This document shows, piece after piece, positions 1 through 9,036 of a DNA stretch of 64,000 nucleotides. The notes below the pieces were generated by a model. The model had not been told where the DNA came from and did no database searches. It worked only from the letters and a program-made list of their open reading frames with translations. The translations under genes and the position numbers were made by a program. Source of the DNA: JAHEJA01 sp965657215 (GTDB lineage Bacteria > Pseudomonadota > Alphaproteobacteria > Rhodobacterales > Rhodobacteraceae); contig CBFHNR010000013.1 in assembly GCA_965657215.1 (NCBI GenBank), positions 1-64,000 of the forward strand, read 5' to 3'. The first letter of the stretch is position 1. Every line of letters begins with the position of its first letter.

Positions 1-45
1 GTACTGCATCTTAAGGTGTGGGAGAGTAAGTCACCGCCAAACCTA
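1..45 (+). rRNA. rrf: 5S ribosomal RNA, 3' end only
   Basis: The first 45 bases match the 3' end of a Rhodobacterales 5S rRNA: the GTACTGC start of the arm, a short stem closed by a TTAA loop, GGGAGAGTA, and the GTCACCGCCAAACCT tail that pairs with the missing 5' end. Compared with the usual form of this group as I remember it, the stem GCGTC/GACGT appears here as GCATC/GGTGT, which still pairs through A-U and G-U. The window therefore starts at the end of an rRNA operon transcribed on the plus strand. The exact 3' end is estimated to within a few bases. Confidence 0.82.
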
Positions 46-146
46 ATAAATACCAACAAAAATATATGTAGCTCTCTGCACGATGTACTTCATATCAGGA
101 AATTGCTACCAATATGGTAGTGTAATTTTTTGATTTGGTTTTCTGT

Positions 147-1016
147 ATGAATATTAATGAACCCATTTTAGGTTTATGTCGATTTTCCTTCTGTGGAAAT
201 GGCGATTGGGTTGCTTTCCGTTCTGCCAAAACTCCTGAACAAGTTTCTGCTGTGCAAGCGAAAATAGCAAAATCTTTGTATGCAAAGGAACGAATGGAAA
301 AACGGTTTTTTCTATTTGAAAATTTTCTTCTGAAATCGCTTAGCGCGCAAATAGATCAAAACTATATTTTGATCGTTTTGACATCTCAGCTTATGCCGGA
401 AATGTATAAAGAGCGATTAATCCAATTATGTCAGGACAATAGAAATGTTGAGCTAATCTTTTCTGATGCCTCAAGCGTCCACGATGCGATTTGGCCTACG
501 ATCAGCTCTTACAATACTACGTTTGGACATCCTTTGGTCAATTTTAGAATTGATGACGATGATTGTCTGTCGGTTGATTATATCCGTGAGCTGCGAAAAT
601 TTATGCTTCGGTTAGGGGATATAATTCCTGTCAGCTATTCGCGTTCCAATGGCCTTGTTGCAATTCGATATGGATCTGAAGCCGCACGTTTCTTTCGAGC
701 GACTGTTCCGTTTAATTCGATGGGAACCGCGATTAGAGTTCATGGTGAGAGGACAGTATTTTCATTTGGTCACAGTGCGTTGCATCGAAGGTTTCCAGCG
801 GTAGTGGACAATTTTGGCATGGGATTCATTTCCATCAAAGTCGATGGTCATGATTCATTGGAAATTGACGAGAACTCTCTTGCTTTCAAAAATTCACATA
901 GACCGATTGAAGATCAACAACTGGAAGAAGCCCTTTCTAAGTGGTTCTCTTTCGTTCGACAGGGGGATCAAAGTTTGGTCTCATCGTTGAATACTCTTAT
1001 TGAGAATATTCCTTAA
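147..1016 (+). CDS. Putative rhamnosyltransferase-like glycosyltransferase
   Basis: The 289-residue product resembles the putative rhamnosyl transferase family (Pfam Rhamno_transf type). It has an N-terminal RFSFCG-type segment and a central acidic RIDDDDCLS motif, which in this family would be the metal/nucleotide-sugar DXD site. No signal peptide or membrane segment is seen, so it is probably cytoplasmic and acts on a surface glycan; donor and acceptor are unknown. I chose the ATG at 147; a TTG at 135 is in frame. The gene follows the 5S rRNA with no obvious terminator between them and is AT-rich compared with the genes after 2867. The next gene is another glycosyltransferase 29 bases downstream, suggesting a two-gene glycan unit. 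Confidence 0.7.
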   Translation: MNINEPILGLCRFSFCGNGDWVAFRSAKTPEQVSAVQAKIAKSLYAKERMEKRFFLFENFLLKSLSAQIDQNYILIVLTSQLMPEMYKERLIQLCQDNRNVELIFSDASSVHDAIWPTISSYNTTFGHPLVNFRIDDDDCLSVDYIRELRKFMLRLGDIIPVSYSRSNGLVAIRYGSEAARFFRATVPFNSMGTAIRVHGERTVFSFGHSALHRRFPAVVDNFGMGFISIKVDGHDSLEIDENSLAFKNSHRPIEDQQLEEALSKWFSFVRQGDQSLVSSLNTLIENIP

Positions 1017-1045
1017 CTAGTATTACGACGCGTTAGGAAAGATAT

Positions 1046-2812
1046 TTGAAAATATTTTGTTTAATGCTGCAGCTTGGCACAGGTGGCGGTGGGAAAGTAA
1101 AAGCGATTTATGAACGGCTTAGGGCATATTCAAGTATGCCAGAGTTTGAGCCTATAGTGTTGTCTGTCCGCCATAACGTTTTCCAAAAGCAAGTATTCGA
1201 CCAGATCGTAGCAGGCCGAGACCTTGGCAAATCCATTAGGCATAAAACAATTTATGAAGCGGCTCATGAATTTGCACCTAACCATCTAATAGAAGCGCAA
1301 GACAAATGGACGGATGAATGGCGCGGTCGCTCAAGTCTGTTTAAGCAAGCAGATGAGACTGAGACCAAAGACCTTACCGTCGACCCCAATCAACCGTCAT
1401 ATTTAGAAATTCGCCGTTTGGAAGGCACTGAGATTGGTCGCACACATTATTTAGATAGCAAACCCTTCTTGGACACTACGCCTCTTGGTGATGGCAGAAC
1501 ACTTCACTGCTTCCTTTGTGATGGTCAACCTATCGGGGCACAGCTCACCCATAAAGGACTCTTTGAATTTGGTTACAATTTCTTAACTCAGCAGAAGATT
1601 TATAGAGAGCATGTATTTCTTAGAAGCTTCATGGAGCTTGCGGTTCAGGACGATGCTATAACGTTCATAGATGGCATTACAGTTGCGTATCTCGCGGTAA
1701 CGTTGAAAACACCTAAAGTGTTGTTCTTGCACGCTGATCACAAAACAATAGGTGGTGAAGTGAATCCGCATTCCAAGATGTTGATTGAACGATTTAATGG
1801 TGATGCAATTGTCACTGCCACGGAAAGGCATAGACAGCTACTTTTTCAAGATTTGCAAATTTCTAAGCCTATCGAAGTTGTTCCTCATTATATTGATAGT
1901 TTCTCCAAGCCTGGACAAAGAAAAAATATTATTACTGTTTCTCGCCTAGATTTAGAGGGGAAGCCTATCGATCAAAGTATAAGGGCGTTCGCTAACATAA
2001 AGGACAATTTCCCTGACGTGAATTACCTCATTTACGGTGATGGAGCTGGTTCAGCAGATTTAGCGGCTCTCATATCTGAGCTTGGTTGCGAAAATCGAAT
2101 AAAGTTAATGGGTTATACTGGTGCACCTATGGCTGAGTTTTCTCAGGCAATAATGTCAGTTTATCCAACAATGACGGAAGGATTCGGGCTGGCTTTGTTA
2201 GAATCCCTGGCGGCTGGTTGTCCAGTCATTACCTTCGATGTAGATTTTGGACCGCGCGAACTTATCCAGTCTGGCCGAAATGGCGAGTTAATCAAACCGA
2301 ATGATATAAACGGGCTTGAGATGGCAATGACACGTGTTCTAGAGGCGCCACAAAAGTACCAAGAAAATACGCAAATTGGGCTAGAGCGCTACTCCTATCA
2401 ATCCTATGTGAAAAATTTTGACCAATTGGCTAAAGTTGTAGTTGGGCTTTACAGGCTAAAAAACCATGAAAAGTACTCAAAAAATGAAATTTTAGTCGCT
2501 CTTAACGCCTCCTACAAACTTAAATCTCTTTTTGCTGAGAATTGGGAATATGTCCGACAAAGTAAATCATTGCTTGATACCTATTCTAGAATTTTAGCCG
2601 AGTTTGATGACGTCCAAGAGCTAGAAATTGTTCTACGAGAAATGTACAAAAATTTCCCTGAAAGTCATTTTCCACTTCAAAGGTTGATGTGGATTACCCG
2701 TAAGAGCAATCGAATGAGTGAGTGTGCTTTGTTCGGAGATGAGTTGAGGGACAAATTTCCCGACCGCTATCAAGAATTCATTCAGAAATTTCCATTCTTT
2801 GCACAACTATAA
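1046..2812 (+). CDS. GT4-type family 1 glycosyltransferase
   Basis: The 588-residue product has a two-lobed GT-B layout. The N-terminal lobe opens with the glycine-rich LGTGGGGKVKA loop. The C-terminal lobe holds ITVSRLDLEGKPIDQ, the YGDG segment, and PTMTEGFGLALLESLAAGCPVI with the EGFGL..E signature that binds the nucleotide-sugar donor. About 110 extra residues follow the catalytic domain and are mostly predicted helix. The start is a TTG at 1046, supported by the MKIFCLMLQLGTGG opening; an ATG lies at 1064. The gene is AT-rich like its upstream neighbour and probably co-transcribed with it. Substrate unknown; a role in cell-surface polysaccharide or teichoic-acid-like glycan synthesis is inferred. 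Confidence 0.78.
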   Translation: MKIFCLMLQLGTGGGGKVKAIYERLRAYSSMPEFEPIVLSVRHNVFQKQVFDQIVAGRDLGKSIRHKTIYEAAHEFAPNHLIEAQDKWTDEWRGRSSLFKQADETETKDLTVDPNQPSYLEIRRLEGTEIGRTHYLDSKPFLDTTPLGDGRTLHCFLCDGQPIGAQLTHKGLFEFGYNFLTQQKIYREHVFLRSFMELAVQDDAITFIDGITVAYLAVTLKTPKVLFLHADHKTIGGEVNPHSKMLIERFNGDAIVTATERHRQLLFQDLQISKPIEVVPHYIDSFSKPGQRKNIITVSRLDLEGKPIDQSIRAFANIKDNFPDVNYLIYGDGAGSADLAALISELGCENRIKLMGYTGAPMAEFSQAIMSVYPTMTEGFGLALLESLAAGCPVITFDVDFGPRELIQSGRNGELIKPNDINGLEMAMTRVLEAPQKYQENTQIGLERYSYQSYVKNFDQLAKVVVGLYRLKNHEKYSKNEILVALNASYKLKSLFAENWEYVRQSKSLLDTYSRILAEFDDVQELEIVLREMYKNFPESHFPLQRLMWITRKSNRMSECALFGDELRDKFPDRYQEFIQKFPFFAQL

Positions 2813-2866
2813 TGAGCCCGACTTCCAAACTTTAAGTCAAGAAATCACAGCGCTTCTTTTGCACTC

Positions 2867-5719
2867 TCACTCCGCCGCTTCGGCATACTCGGACATCGGT
2901 GGACAGGTGCACACGAGGTTGCGGTCTCCAAAGACGTTGTCAACGCGATTAACGGGTGGCCAGTATTTGTCCACGCGGAAGGAACCGGGAGGATAGCAGC
3001 CTTGTTCGCGAGAATAGGGGCGGTCCCAGTCGCCGATGAGGTCTTCGACGGTGTGAGGTGCGTTTTTGAGGGGGTTGTTGTCTGGATCAATGTCGCCTGC
3101 TTCGATTGCTTTGATTTCGTCGCGGATTGCGAGCATTGCGTCACAGAAACGGTCCAATTCGGCTTTGGTCTCGGATTCGGTTGGTTCAACCATGAGCGTC
3201 CCCGCAACCGGCCAGCTCATGGTGGGCGCGTGAAATCCGCAATCCATAAGCCGCTTGGCGATGTCCTCGACGGTGACATGTGCGCTGTCATCAAAGGGTC
3301 GCACATCTAGAATGCATTCATGCGCTACGCGACCGTTCTTGCCTTTGTAGAGGACGTCATAGGCACCCTCCAACCGCTTGGCGATGTAATTGGCGTTCAA
3401 AATCGCCACACGTGTTGCTTGGGTCAGGCCTTCGCCACCCATCATCAGGACATAGGCCCAGCTGATTGGGAGCAGGCTAGGGGATCCAAAGGGGGCTGCG
3501 GATACTGGGCCGGTTGTGGTGTCCTCTGTCGCAGGGTGGCCCGGGAGGTGGGGGATCAGGTGTGATTTGACGCCGATGGGTCCCATGCCCGGGCCGCCGC
3601 CGCCGTGGGGAATACAGAATGTTTTATGTAGATTCAGGTGGCTGACGTCTCCGCCCAGATCGCCGGGACGACAGAGGCCCACCATGGCATTCATATTGGC
3701 CCCATCAATATAGACCTGCCCGCCAAAGGAATGGGTGATGTCACAGACCTCGTGAACGGTTTCCTCAAACACGCCGTGGGTTGAGGGATAGGTGATCATG
3801 CAGCCTGCTAGGGTCTCTTTGTATTTCTCTGCTTTATTGCGGAAATCTTCTAGGTCGATATCCCCGTTTTCATCTGATTCAACTGGGATCACTTTCCAAC
3901 CCACCATCTGCGCAGAAGCGGGATTGGTGCCATGCGCCGATGTCGGGATCAAACAGACGTTCCGATGCCCTTCGCCGTTCGCTGTATGATACTCTGAAAT
4001 CGTCAAGAGGCCTGCATATTCGCCTTGCGCGCCCGAATTGGGCTGCATTGAAATCGCGTCATATCCTGTGATGTCACAGAGTTTGTCCGAGAGATCAGTT
4101 ATCATTTCCTCATAACCCAAGGCTTGATCCTTGGGCGCAAAGGGATGCAATAGGGAAAATTCACGCCAGCTGACGGGCATCATTTCCGCGGCTGAATTCA
4201 ACTTCATCGTACAGGATCCAAGTGGGATCATCGCGCGATCAAGGGCCAAGTCACGATCTGCGAGGCGACGCACGTAGCGCATCATCTCTGTTTCGGCGCG
4301 GTTCATGTGAAAAACATCATGTTCCAAATAGGAGGTCACCCGGTGAAGCGCGTCTGGAACGCGGTATTCTGGTGTCAAATCATCGTCTTTACGATCAATC
4401 CCAAAGGCCCGCCAAACGGCTTCTGTGGTTGAGCTGCGGCAATATTCATCCAAGGTTATGCCAACGCGGTCATCCCCGACTTTGCGTAGGTTCACACCAT
4501 TGTTCACCGCCGCTTGCAAGACGCCGCGTTGCAAGAGCCCAACATTCACGGTGATCGTGTCAAAGAAGGCTGTGGGTTCAATGGTAAATCCTGCTTCTTC
4601 TAGGACTTTGGCCATGCGGACCGTTTTGCGGTGGATCCGCTGTGCGATGGCCTTAAGCCCCTCTGGTCCGTGAAACACGGCATAAAACGAGGCCATAACA
4701 GCCAAGAGCGCTTGGGCCGTACAGACATTTGACGTCGCTTTTTCGCGGCGAATATGTTGTTCGCGCGTTTGCAGCGAGAGGCGATAGGCTTTGTTGCCAT
4801 GGCTATCAATGGAAACACCCACGATACGGCCCGGCATGGACCGTTTGAAGGCATCTTTTGTCGCCATATAGGCCGCATGCGGTCCGCCATATCCCACAGG
4901 AACGCCAAAGCGCTGTGTGCTGCCGACGGCAATATCCGCACCCATAGCACCCGGTTCCTTTAAGAGCGTCAGCGCCATTGGATCAGCGGCAACGATGCCG
5001 ATGGCCTTTGCCTCATGCAGTGCGTCAATGATGTCTGTGAAATCACGGACGTGTCCATAGGTGCCCGGATATTGGAAGATCGCTCCAAACACCGCGCTTG
5101 GGTCCAAATCATCGGGCGATCCTATAATGATCTCAATTCCCAATGGTTTCGCGCGTGTTTGCATAACGGCGATGTTTTGGGGGTGACAGTTTTCGTCAAC
5201 AAAGAACCCTTTGGCCTTGGATTTGGCCACGCGCTGCGCCATTGTCATGGCTTCGGCGCAGGCTGTTGCTTCGTCCAAGAGCGAGGCATTGGCAATTTCT
5301 AACCCTGTCAAATCGGAAATCATTGTTTGGTAATTTAGCAGGGCTTCTAATCGCCCTTGAGAAATCTCTGGCTGATACGGGGTATAGGCCGTGTACCACG
5401 CGGGATTTTCCAAAATATTGCGCTGGATCACGGGGGGCGTCACTGTGCCGTGGTAACCTTGACCGATCAGGCTTGTTAGAACTTTGTTCTTGGCAGCTGT
5501 GCGCCGCATGTGATGCAACAATTCGCGCTCTGATTTCGGTTTGCCGAAATTGAGGGGTTCTTTTTGGCGAATGGATTTTGGCAGTGTTTGATCAATCAGT
5601 TCATCCAGAGAACCCACACCAAGTGTGTCCAACATGTCAGCCATTTCAGAAGGAGACGGCCCAATATGACGCCGATTTGCAAAGTCATAGGGGAGGTAAT
5701 CTGTTGGTGTAAATGGCAT
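2867..5719 (-). CDS. gcvP: Glycine dehydrogenase (decarboxylating), P-protein
   Basis: This is the 950-residue single-chain P-protein of the glycine cleavage system. It uses PLP to decarboxylate glycine and passes the aminomethyl group to lipoylated GcvH. The sequence contains RRHIGPS near the start, the YTPYQPEISQGRLEALLNYQ block, the glycine-rich IPLGSCTMKLN region, and NLHKTFCIPHGGGGPG, whose lysine (around residue 700) binds PLP. Length is normal for the fused alpha/beta form. I chose the ATG at 5719 (MPFTPTDYLPYDF) because GGAG lies just upstream; a 17-residue longer reading frame exists. It is the last gene of gcvT-gcvH-gcvP and should be controlled by the glycine riboswitch ahead of gcvT. 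Confidence 0.97.
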   Translation of the reverse strand: MPFTPTDYLPYDFANRRHIGPSPSEMADMLDTLGVGSLDELIDQTLPKSIRQKEPLNFGKPKSERELLHHMRRTAAKNKVLTSLIGQGYHGTVTPPVIQRNILENPAWYTAYTPYQPEISQGRLEALLNYQTMISDLTGLEIANASLLDEATACAEAMTMAQRVAKSKAKGFFVDENCHPQNIAVMQTRAKPLGIEIIIGSPDDLDPSAVFGAIFQYPGTYGHVRDFTDIIDALHEAKAIGIVAADPMALTLLKEPGAMGADIAVGSTQRFGVPVGYGGPHAAYMATKDAFKRSMPGRIVGVSIDSHGNKAYRLSLQTREQHIRREKATSNVCTAQALLAVMASFYAVFHGPEGLKAIAQRIHRKTVRMAKVLEEAGFTIEPTAFFDTITVNVGLLQRGVLQAAVNNGVNLRKVGDDRVGITLDEYCRSSTTEAVWRAFGIDRKDDDLTPEYRVPDALHRVTSYLEHDVFHMNRAETEMMRYVRRLADRDLALDRAMIPLGSCTMKLNSAAEMMPVSWREFSLLHPFAPKDQALGYEEMITDLSDKLCDITGYDAISMQPNSGAQGEYAGLLTISEYHTANGEGHRNVCLIPTSAHGTNPASAQMVGWKVIPVESDENGDIDLEDFRNKAEKYKETLAGCMITYPSTHGVFEETVHEVCDITHSFGGQVYIDGANMNAMVGLCRPGDLGGDVSHLNLHKTFCIPHGGGGPGMGPIGVKSHLIPHLPGHPATEDTTTGPVSAAPFGSPSLLPISWAYVLMMGGEGLTQATRVAILNANYIAKRLEGAYDVLYKGKNGRVAHECILDVRPFDDSAHVTVEDIAKRLMDCGFHAPTMSWPVAGTLMVEPTESETKAELDRFCDAMLAIRDEIKAIEAGDIDPDNNPLKNAPHTVEDLIGDWDRPYSREQGCYPPGSFRVDKYWPPVNRVDNVFGDRNLVCTCPPMSEYAEAAE

Positions 5720-5751
5720 GGTGTGCTCCGACGTTACTGAGGTCAAATGGG

Positions 5752-5768
5752 GGGGCGATAACCGCCCC
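5752..5768 (-). other. Intercistronic hairpin between gcvH and gcvP
   Basis: A GC-only 6-bp inverted repeat (GGGGCG/CGCCCC) with a 5-base loop lies in the 63-base gap between gcvH and gcvP. It has no U-run on the minus strand, so it is more likely an RNA stability or processing element than a terminator. Confidence 0.4.
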
Positions 5769-5782
5769 ACCGGAGGGCTGAC

Positions 5783-6142
5783 TTAGGCGATCAATTTGTT
5801 ATAGGCGGCCTCGTCCATGTATTCGTCCATTTGGGACAGGTCATCTGGCTTGATCTTAAAGAACCACGCATCCCCCATCGGGTCGTCGTTGACTTTGCTT
5901 GGTTCATCCAAAAGCAATTGGTTCACCTCAATGATTTCCCCATCAATCGGGGCCAAGATATCAGACGCGGCTTTGACGCTTTCGATCACAACAATCTCGT
6001 CGTCTTTGGACACTGTGTCGCCCTCGTCGGGGAGTTCCACAAACACAACATCGCCCAGTTGGGTGCTTGCATGTTCGGTGATACCGACAACAACCAGATC
6101 GTCTTCTATTCTGAGCCATTCATGTTCTTCGGTGAATTTCAT
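5783..6142 (-). CDS. gcvH: Glycine cleavage system H protein
   Basis: The 119-residue lipoyl carrier of the glycine cleavage complex shuttles the aminomethyl intermediate between the P and T proteins. The family hallmarks are present: EHEWL near the N-terminus, GITEHAQ-like GITEHASTQLGD, and ESVKAASDILAP, where Lys57 should be lipoylated. Length matches the family (about 120-130). It sits between gcvT (20 bases away) and gcvP on the same strand, so the three form one operon. Confidence 0.97.
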   Translation of the reverse strand: MKFTEEHEWLRIEDDLVVVGITEHASTQLGDVVFVELPDEGDTVSKDDEIVVIESVKAASDILAPIDGEIIEVNQLLLDEPSKVNDDPMGDAWFFKIKPDDLSQMDEYMDEAAYNKLIA

Positions 6143-6161
6143 TTCTATGATCTCCTATTGA

Positions 6162-7289
6162 TCAGCGTTTAAATTGAGAAGGAACGAAGGGGAGGGATAC
6201 CACCCGAACCGCAAGCCGTTTCGAGCGAACGTCTCCGTAGAGGACTGTGTCCAATTGGGACATTGAATGATCAACATAGCCCATGGCAATAGGGCCGCTC
6301 ACACTTGGCCCAAATCCGCCAGACGTGATGTGCCCAATCGGTGTGGTGCTGGTTTTATCGGTGTAAATTTTGACGCCTTCGCGCATTGGGGCGCGGCCGT
6401 CTGGGAGCAAGCCGACACGTTTCACACCGGCGCCATTTTCTAGTTGATCCAAGATTTTGTCAGCGCCCGGAAACCCGCCCGCGCGATCACCACCGCTACG
6501 ACGTATCTTTTGGATGGCCCATGTCAGCGAGGCTTCGACAGGCGTAATGGTTTCGGTCAAATCATGCCCGTAAAGACAGAGACCCGCCTCAAGTCGCAGG
6601 GAATCGCGAGCCCCCAATCCAACCCATTCCACATCTTCGTGATCAGTTAATGCCTTTGCAACATCTTGCGCCGCGCTCAGAGGAATGGAAATTTCAAAAC
6701 CGTCTTCGCCTGTGTAGCCAGAGCGCGATACCCAACATTCCACCCCTGCGATTGGGATCGTGTCGATGTCCATAAACGCCATCTCGGTAATCGGTGGATA
6801 ATGCTGTGCCAATACCTGTTCTGCACTTGGTCCCTGCAGCGCCAACAAAGCGCGGTTTTCAAGGGCCTTCACATGTATATCTGGTTCCAAGTGGCGACGA
6901 AGGTGCGCGATATCTTGGGCTTTGCATCCTGCATTCACGACCATAAAAATATGATCCCCACGGTTCGCAAACATCAAGTCATCTAAAATGCCGCCTGCGT
7001 CATTGGTAAAAAACCCATACCGTTGACGTCCTTGTTTTAGTCCAAGCACGTCCATCGGGATCAACCGTTCCAAGGCCTCGGCCGTTTGCTCATAACTTGC
7101 GCCACGCAAAACGACTTGACCCATATGCGAGACATCAAACAGACCTGCTTTTTGACGGGTGTGCTGATGTTCCTTCATCACGCCGAGCTTATATTGCACA
7201 GGCATCTCGTAACCCGCAAACGGCACCATTTTCGCGCCATTTTCAATATGCATGTCGTAAAACACAGTGCGGTTTAAATCGTCGCTCAT
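6162..7289 (-). CDS. gcvT: Aminomethyltransferase, T protein of glycine cleavage
   Basis: The 375-residue T-protein transfers the one-carbon unit from aminomethyl-GcvH to tetrahydrofolate and releases ammonia. Visible features are the N-terminal HxxxGAKMVPFAGYEMPVQY block, LFDVSHMGQV, RSGYTGEDGFEI and the C-terminal GHITSGGFGPS folate-domain motif. I chose the ATG at 7289 (MSDDLNRTVFYDMH); an in-frame ATG at 7316 would add nine unconserved residues. It is the first gene of the gcvTHP operon. The mRNA leader carries a tandem glycine riboswitch ending about 75 bases upstream, so expression should rise with glycine. Confidence 0.97.
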   Translation of the reverse strand: MSDDLNRTVFYDMHIENGAKMVPFAGYEMPVQYKLGVMKEHQHTRQKAGLFDVSHMGQVVLRGASYEQTAEALERLIPMDVLGLKQGRQRYGFFTNDAGGILDDLMFANRGDHIFMVVNAGCKAQDIAHLRRHLEPDIHVKALENRALLALQGPSAEQVLAQHYPPITEMAFMDIDTIPIAGVECWVSRSGYTGEDGFEISIPLSAAQDVAKALTDHEDVEWVGLGARDSLRLEAGLCLYGHDLTETITPVEASLTWAIQKIRRSGGDRAGGFPGADKILDQLENGAGVKRVGLLPDGRAPMREGVKIYTDKTSTTPIGHITSGGFGPSVSGPIAMGYVDHSMSQLDTVLYGDVRSKRLAVRVVSLPFVPSQFKR

Positions 7290-7364
7290 CCAATCGTCTT
7301 TCTCATTGGCCAGCAAACACCGCTAGCATCACTCGCACATAAGCCGTGGCCTATGCGCTGATGC

Positions 7365-7512
7365 CTCCTCTGTCCCTTTGCCTGAGATCGTTATCCCTTC
7401 GGCCGATGCGCGTGGCATCCTTCTCCAGAGTGTTACGTCAAATTGGTCCGTTTGCCTGAGAGTTTCCGAGGCGGTTGCTCCTTCGGCACTGGGGTTCCAG
7501 TTCTCCCAATTT
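7365..7512 (-). promoter_or_regulatory. Tandem glycine riboswitch upstream of gcvTHP
   Basis: Read on the minus strand, two aptamer copies follow each other. The first (about 7510-7447) has GGGAGAAC, then GCCGAAGGAGCAA and ACTCTCAGGCAAACGGACC. The second (about 7432-7366) has CTGGAGAAGG, then GGCCGAAGGGATAA and GATCTCAGGCAAAGGGACAGAGG. The CCGAAGG and CTCAGGCAAA.GGAC blocks are the conserved core of the glycine riboswitch. The tandem layout, about 75 bases before gcvT, is the standard one and implies glycine-dependent activation of the operon. Boundaries are approximate. Confidence 0.95.
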
Positions 7513-7589
7513 GATACTACGGTTGTAAAGCAGAGTTTTCGAATTTGGCAAGTCGTTTTTTCGCCAGGTTGTTTTGACAAGAGGATAAA

Positions 7590-8156
7590 ATGACAGTTCC
7601 GTATTTCTTTGGCTATGGCAGCCTCGTTAATGTTAACACGCATTCATATGGGTCAACGCGACGGGCCACGGCCAAAGGATGGCGGCGCGCATGGCGACAT
7701 ACGGCGTTGCGTGACATCGCCTTTTTGACCGCTGTTCCTGATGAGACATCAGAGATCTTAGGCTTGATTGCCTCTGTTCCTAATGGGGATTGGGCGGCAC
7801 TTGATGATCGTGAATTTGCCTATGATCGGGTGTCGATCACGCCCCAAGTGAGCTGGGACTCTGATGATGATTTTGATGTCTCAATCTATGCGATTGCACC
7901 CGATAATCAAAACTCACCCTCAACGGCACACCCTATATTATTGAGCTATCTTGATGTTGTGGTTCAGGGATATTTTCGTGAATTTGGCACGGATGGCGTG
8001 CATCATTTCGGGATGACCACCGACGGCTGGGATGCACCGATTTTAGATGATCGCGCTGCGCCCCGTTATCCTAGGGCGCAGAGCTTGACTGGTTATGAAA
8101 CGCAGTTGGTTGATGATCTCATCGCCACAGTTGGGGCGCGGCTCATCGACACTTAG
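7590..8156 (+). CDS. Gamma-glutamylcyclotransferase-like family protein
   Basis: The 188-residue product has the N-terminal YFFGYGSLVN loop typical of the GGCT/AIG2 fold, followed by an arginine-rich strand and the DDREFAYDRV segment carrying the candidate catalytic glutamate. Family members cleave gamma-glutamyl amides to 5-oxoproline or act on related substrates; the substrate here is not known. The gene is divergent from the gcv operon, with the glycine riboswitch in between, and its stop codon interlocks with that of the convergent aminotransferase gene (4-base overlap at TTAG). No membrane or export signal. Confidence 0.75.
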   Translation: MTVPYFFGYGSLVNVNTHSYGSTRRATAKGWRRAWRHTALRDIAFLTAVPDETSEILGLIASVPNGDWAALDDREFAYDRVSITPQVSWDSDDDFDVSIYAIAPDNQNSPSTAHPILLSYLDVVVQGYFREFGTDGVHHFGMTTDGWDAPILDDRAAPRYPRAQSLTGYETQLVDDLIATVGARLIDT

Positions 8157-9016
8157 ATCGCTGTTTTTAAGCTTTCTTCAAGGTAGATTTCGCGCAAGCG
8201 GGCCGCGACTGGTCCGGGCGTACCTGTGCCAATATCTGCGCCATCGATGTTGACAACAGGCATCACGAATGTGCTTGCCGATGTGATAAAGGCTTCATCC
8301 GCTGACTTGGCTTCTTCCATAGTGAAGTTGCGCTCCTCGACGGTAAATTGCGCCTCTTTGGCAAAGCGCAAGACAGCCGCGCGTGTGATTCCATGGAGGA
8401 TATCATTGGACAAGGCGCGTGTGATAATGGATGTGCCTTTTACAATGTAGGCATTGTTTGACGTGCCTTCAGTGACATATCCATCTTCAACCATCCACGC
8501 ATCATCTGCGCCTGCTTTCTTGGCCATCATCTTGCCCATAGAGGGGTAGAGAAGTTGTACCGTTTTGATGTCCCGACGTCCCCAGCGTAAATCTTCGATA
8601 CCGATGACTTTGATACCCGTTTTCGCAACGGGGCTATTGGCAAGACCCGGTTTGTTTTGCGTGAACAACACAATCGTCGGGGCGGTTGTTTCAGGATCAG
8701 GAAACACAAAGTCACGATCGTTAGGCGCGCCGCGTGTGATCTGAAGGTAAATCATGCCTTCAACAATACCATTCACCCGCACCAATTCACGATGGACCTC
8801 AAGCAGGTCTTCTTTTGAAATCGGTGAGGCCATATCCAATTCAGTCAATGACCGCTCCAAACGCACGGCGTGGCCCTCAAAATCAATCAGCTTGCCGTCC
8901 AAAACGGATGTCACTTCGTAGACGCCGTCGGCCATCAAAAACCCACGGTCAAAAATTGAAACAGTTGCCTCTTCCTCTGGAAGATAGGCGCCATTGACGT
9001 AAACAGTACGGCTCAT
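8153..9016 (-). CDS. dat: D-amino acid aminotransferase (fold-type IV PLP enzyme)
   Basis: The 287-residue class IV aminotransferase has the N-terminal VYVNGAYLPEEEATVSIFDRGF block, Lys162 in LLYPSMGKMMAKKAGA aligned with the PLP lysine of D-alanine transaminase, and the VTEGTSNN motif with the conserved glutamate. It should interconvert D-amino acids and 2-oxo acids, for example D-alanine plus 2-oxoglutarate with D-glutamate plus pyruvate. Branched-chain aminotransferases share the fold, but the motif set and length fit Dat better. The start is the ATG at 9016. It lies 20 bases downstream of dgcA on the same strand, which links it to D-glutamate metabolism. Confidence 0.87.
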   Translation of the reverse strand: MSRTVYVNGAYLPEEEATVSIFDRGFLMADGVYEVTSVLDGKLIDFEGHAVRLERSLTELDMASPISKEDLLEVHRELVRVNGIVEGMIYLQITRGAPNDRDFVFPDPETTAPTIVLFTQNKPGLANSPVAKTGIKVIGIEDLRWGRRDIKTVQLLYPSMGKMMAKKAGADDAWMVEDGYVTEGTSNNAYIVKGTSIITRALSNDILHGITRAAVLRFAKEAQFTVEERNFTMEEAKSADEAFITSASTFVMPVVNIDGADIGTGTPGPVAARLREIYLEESLKTAI

Positions 9017-9036
9017 CACTGAATTCCTTATATGTG

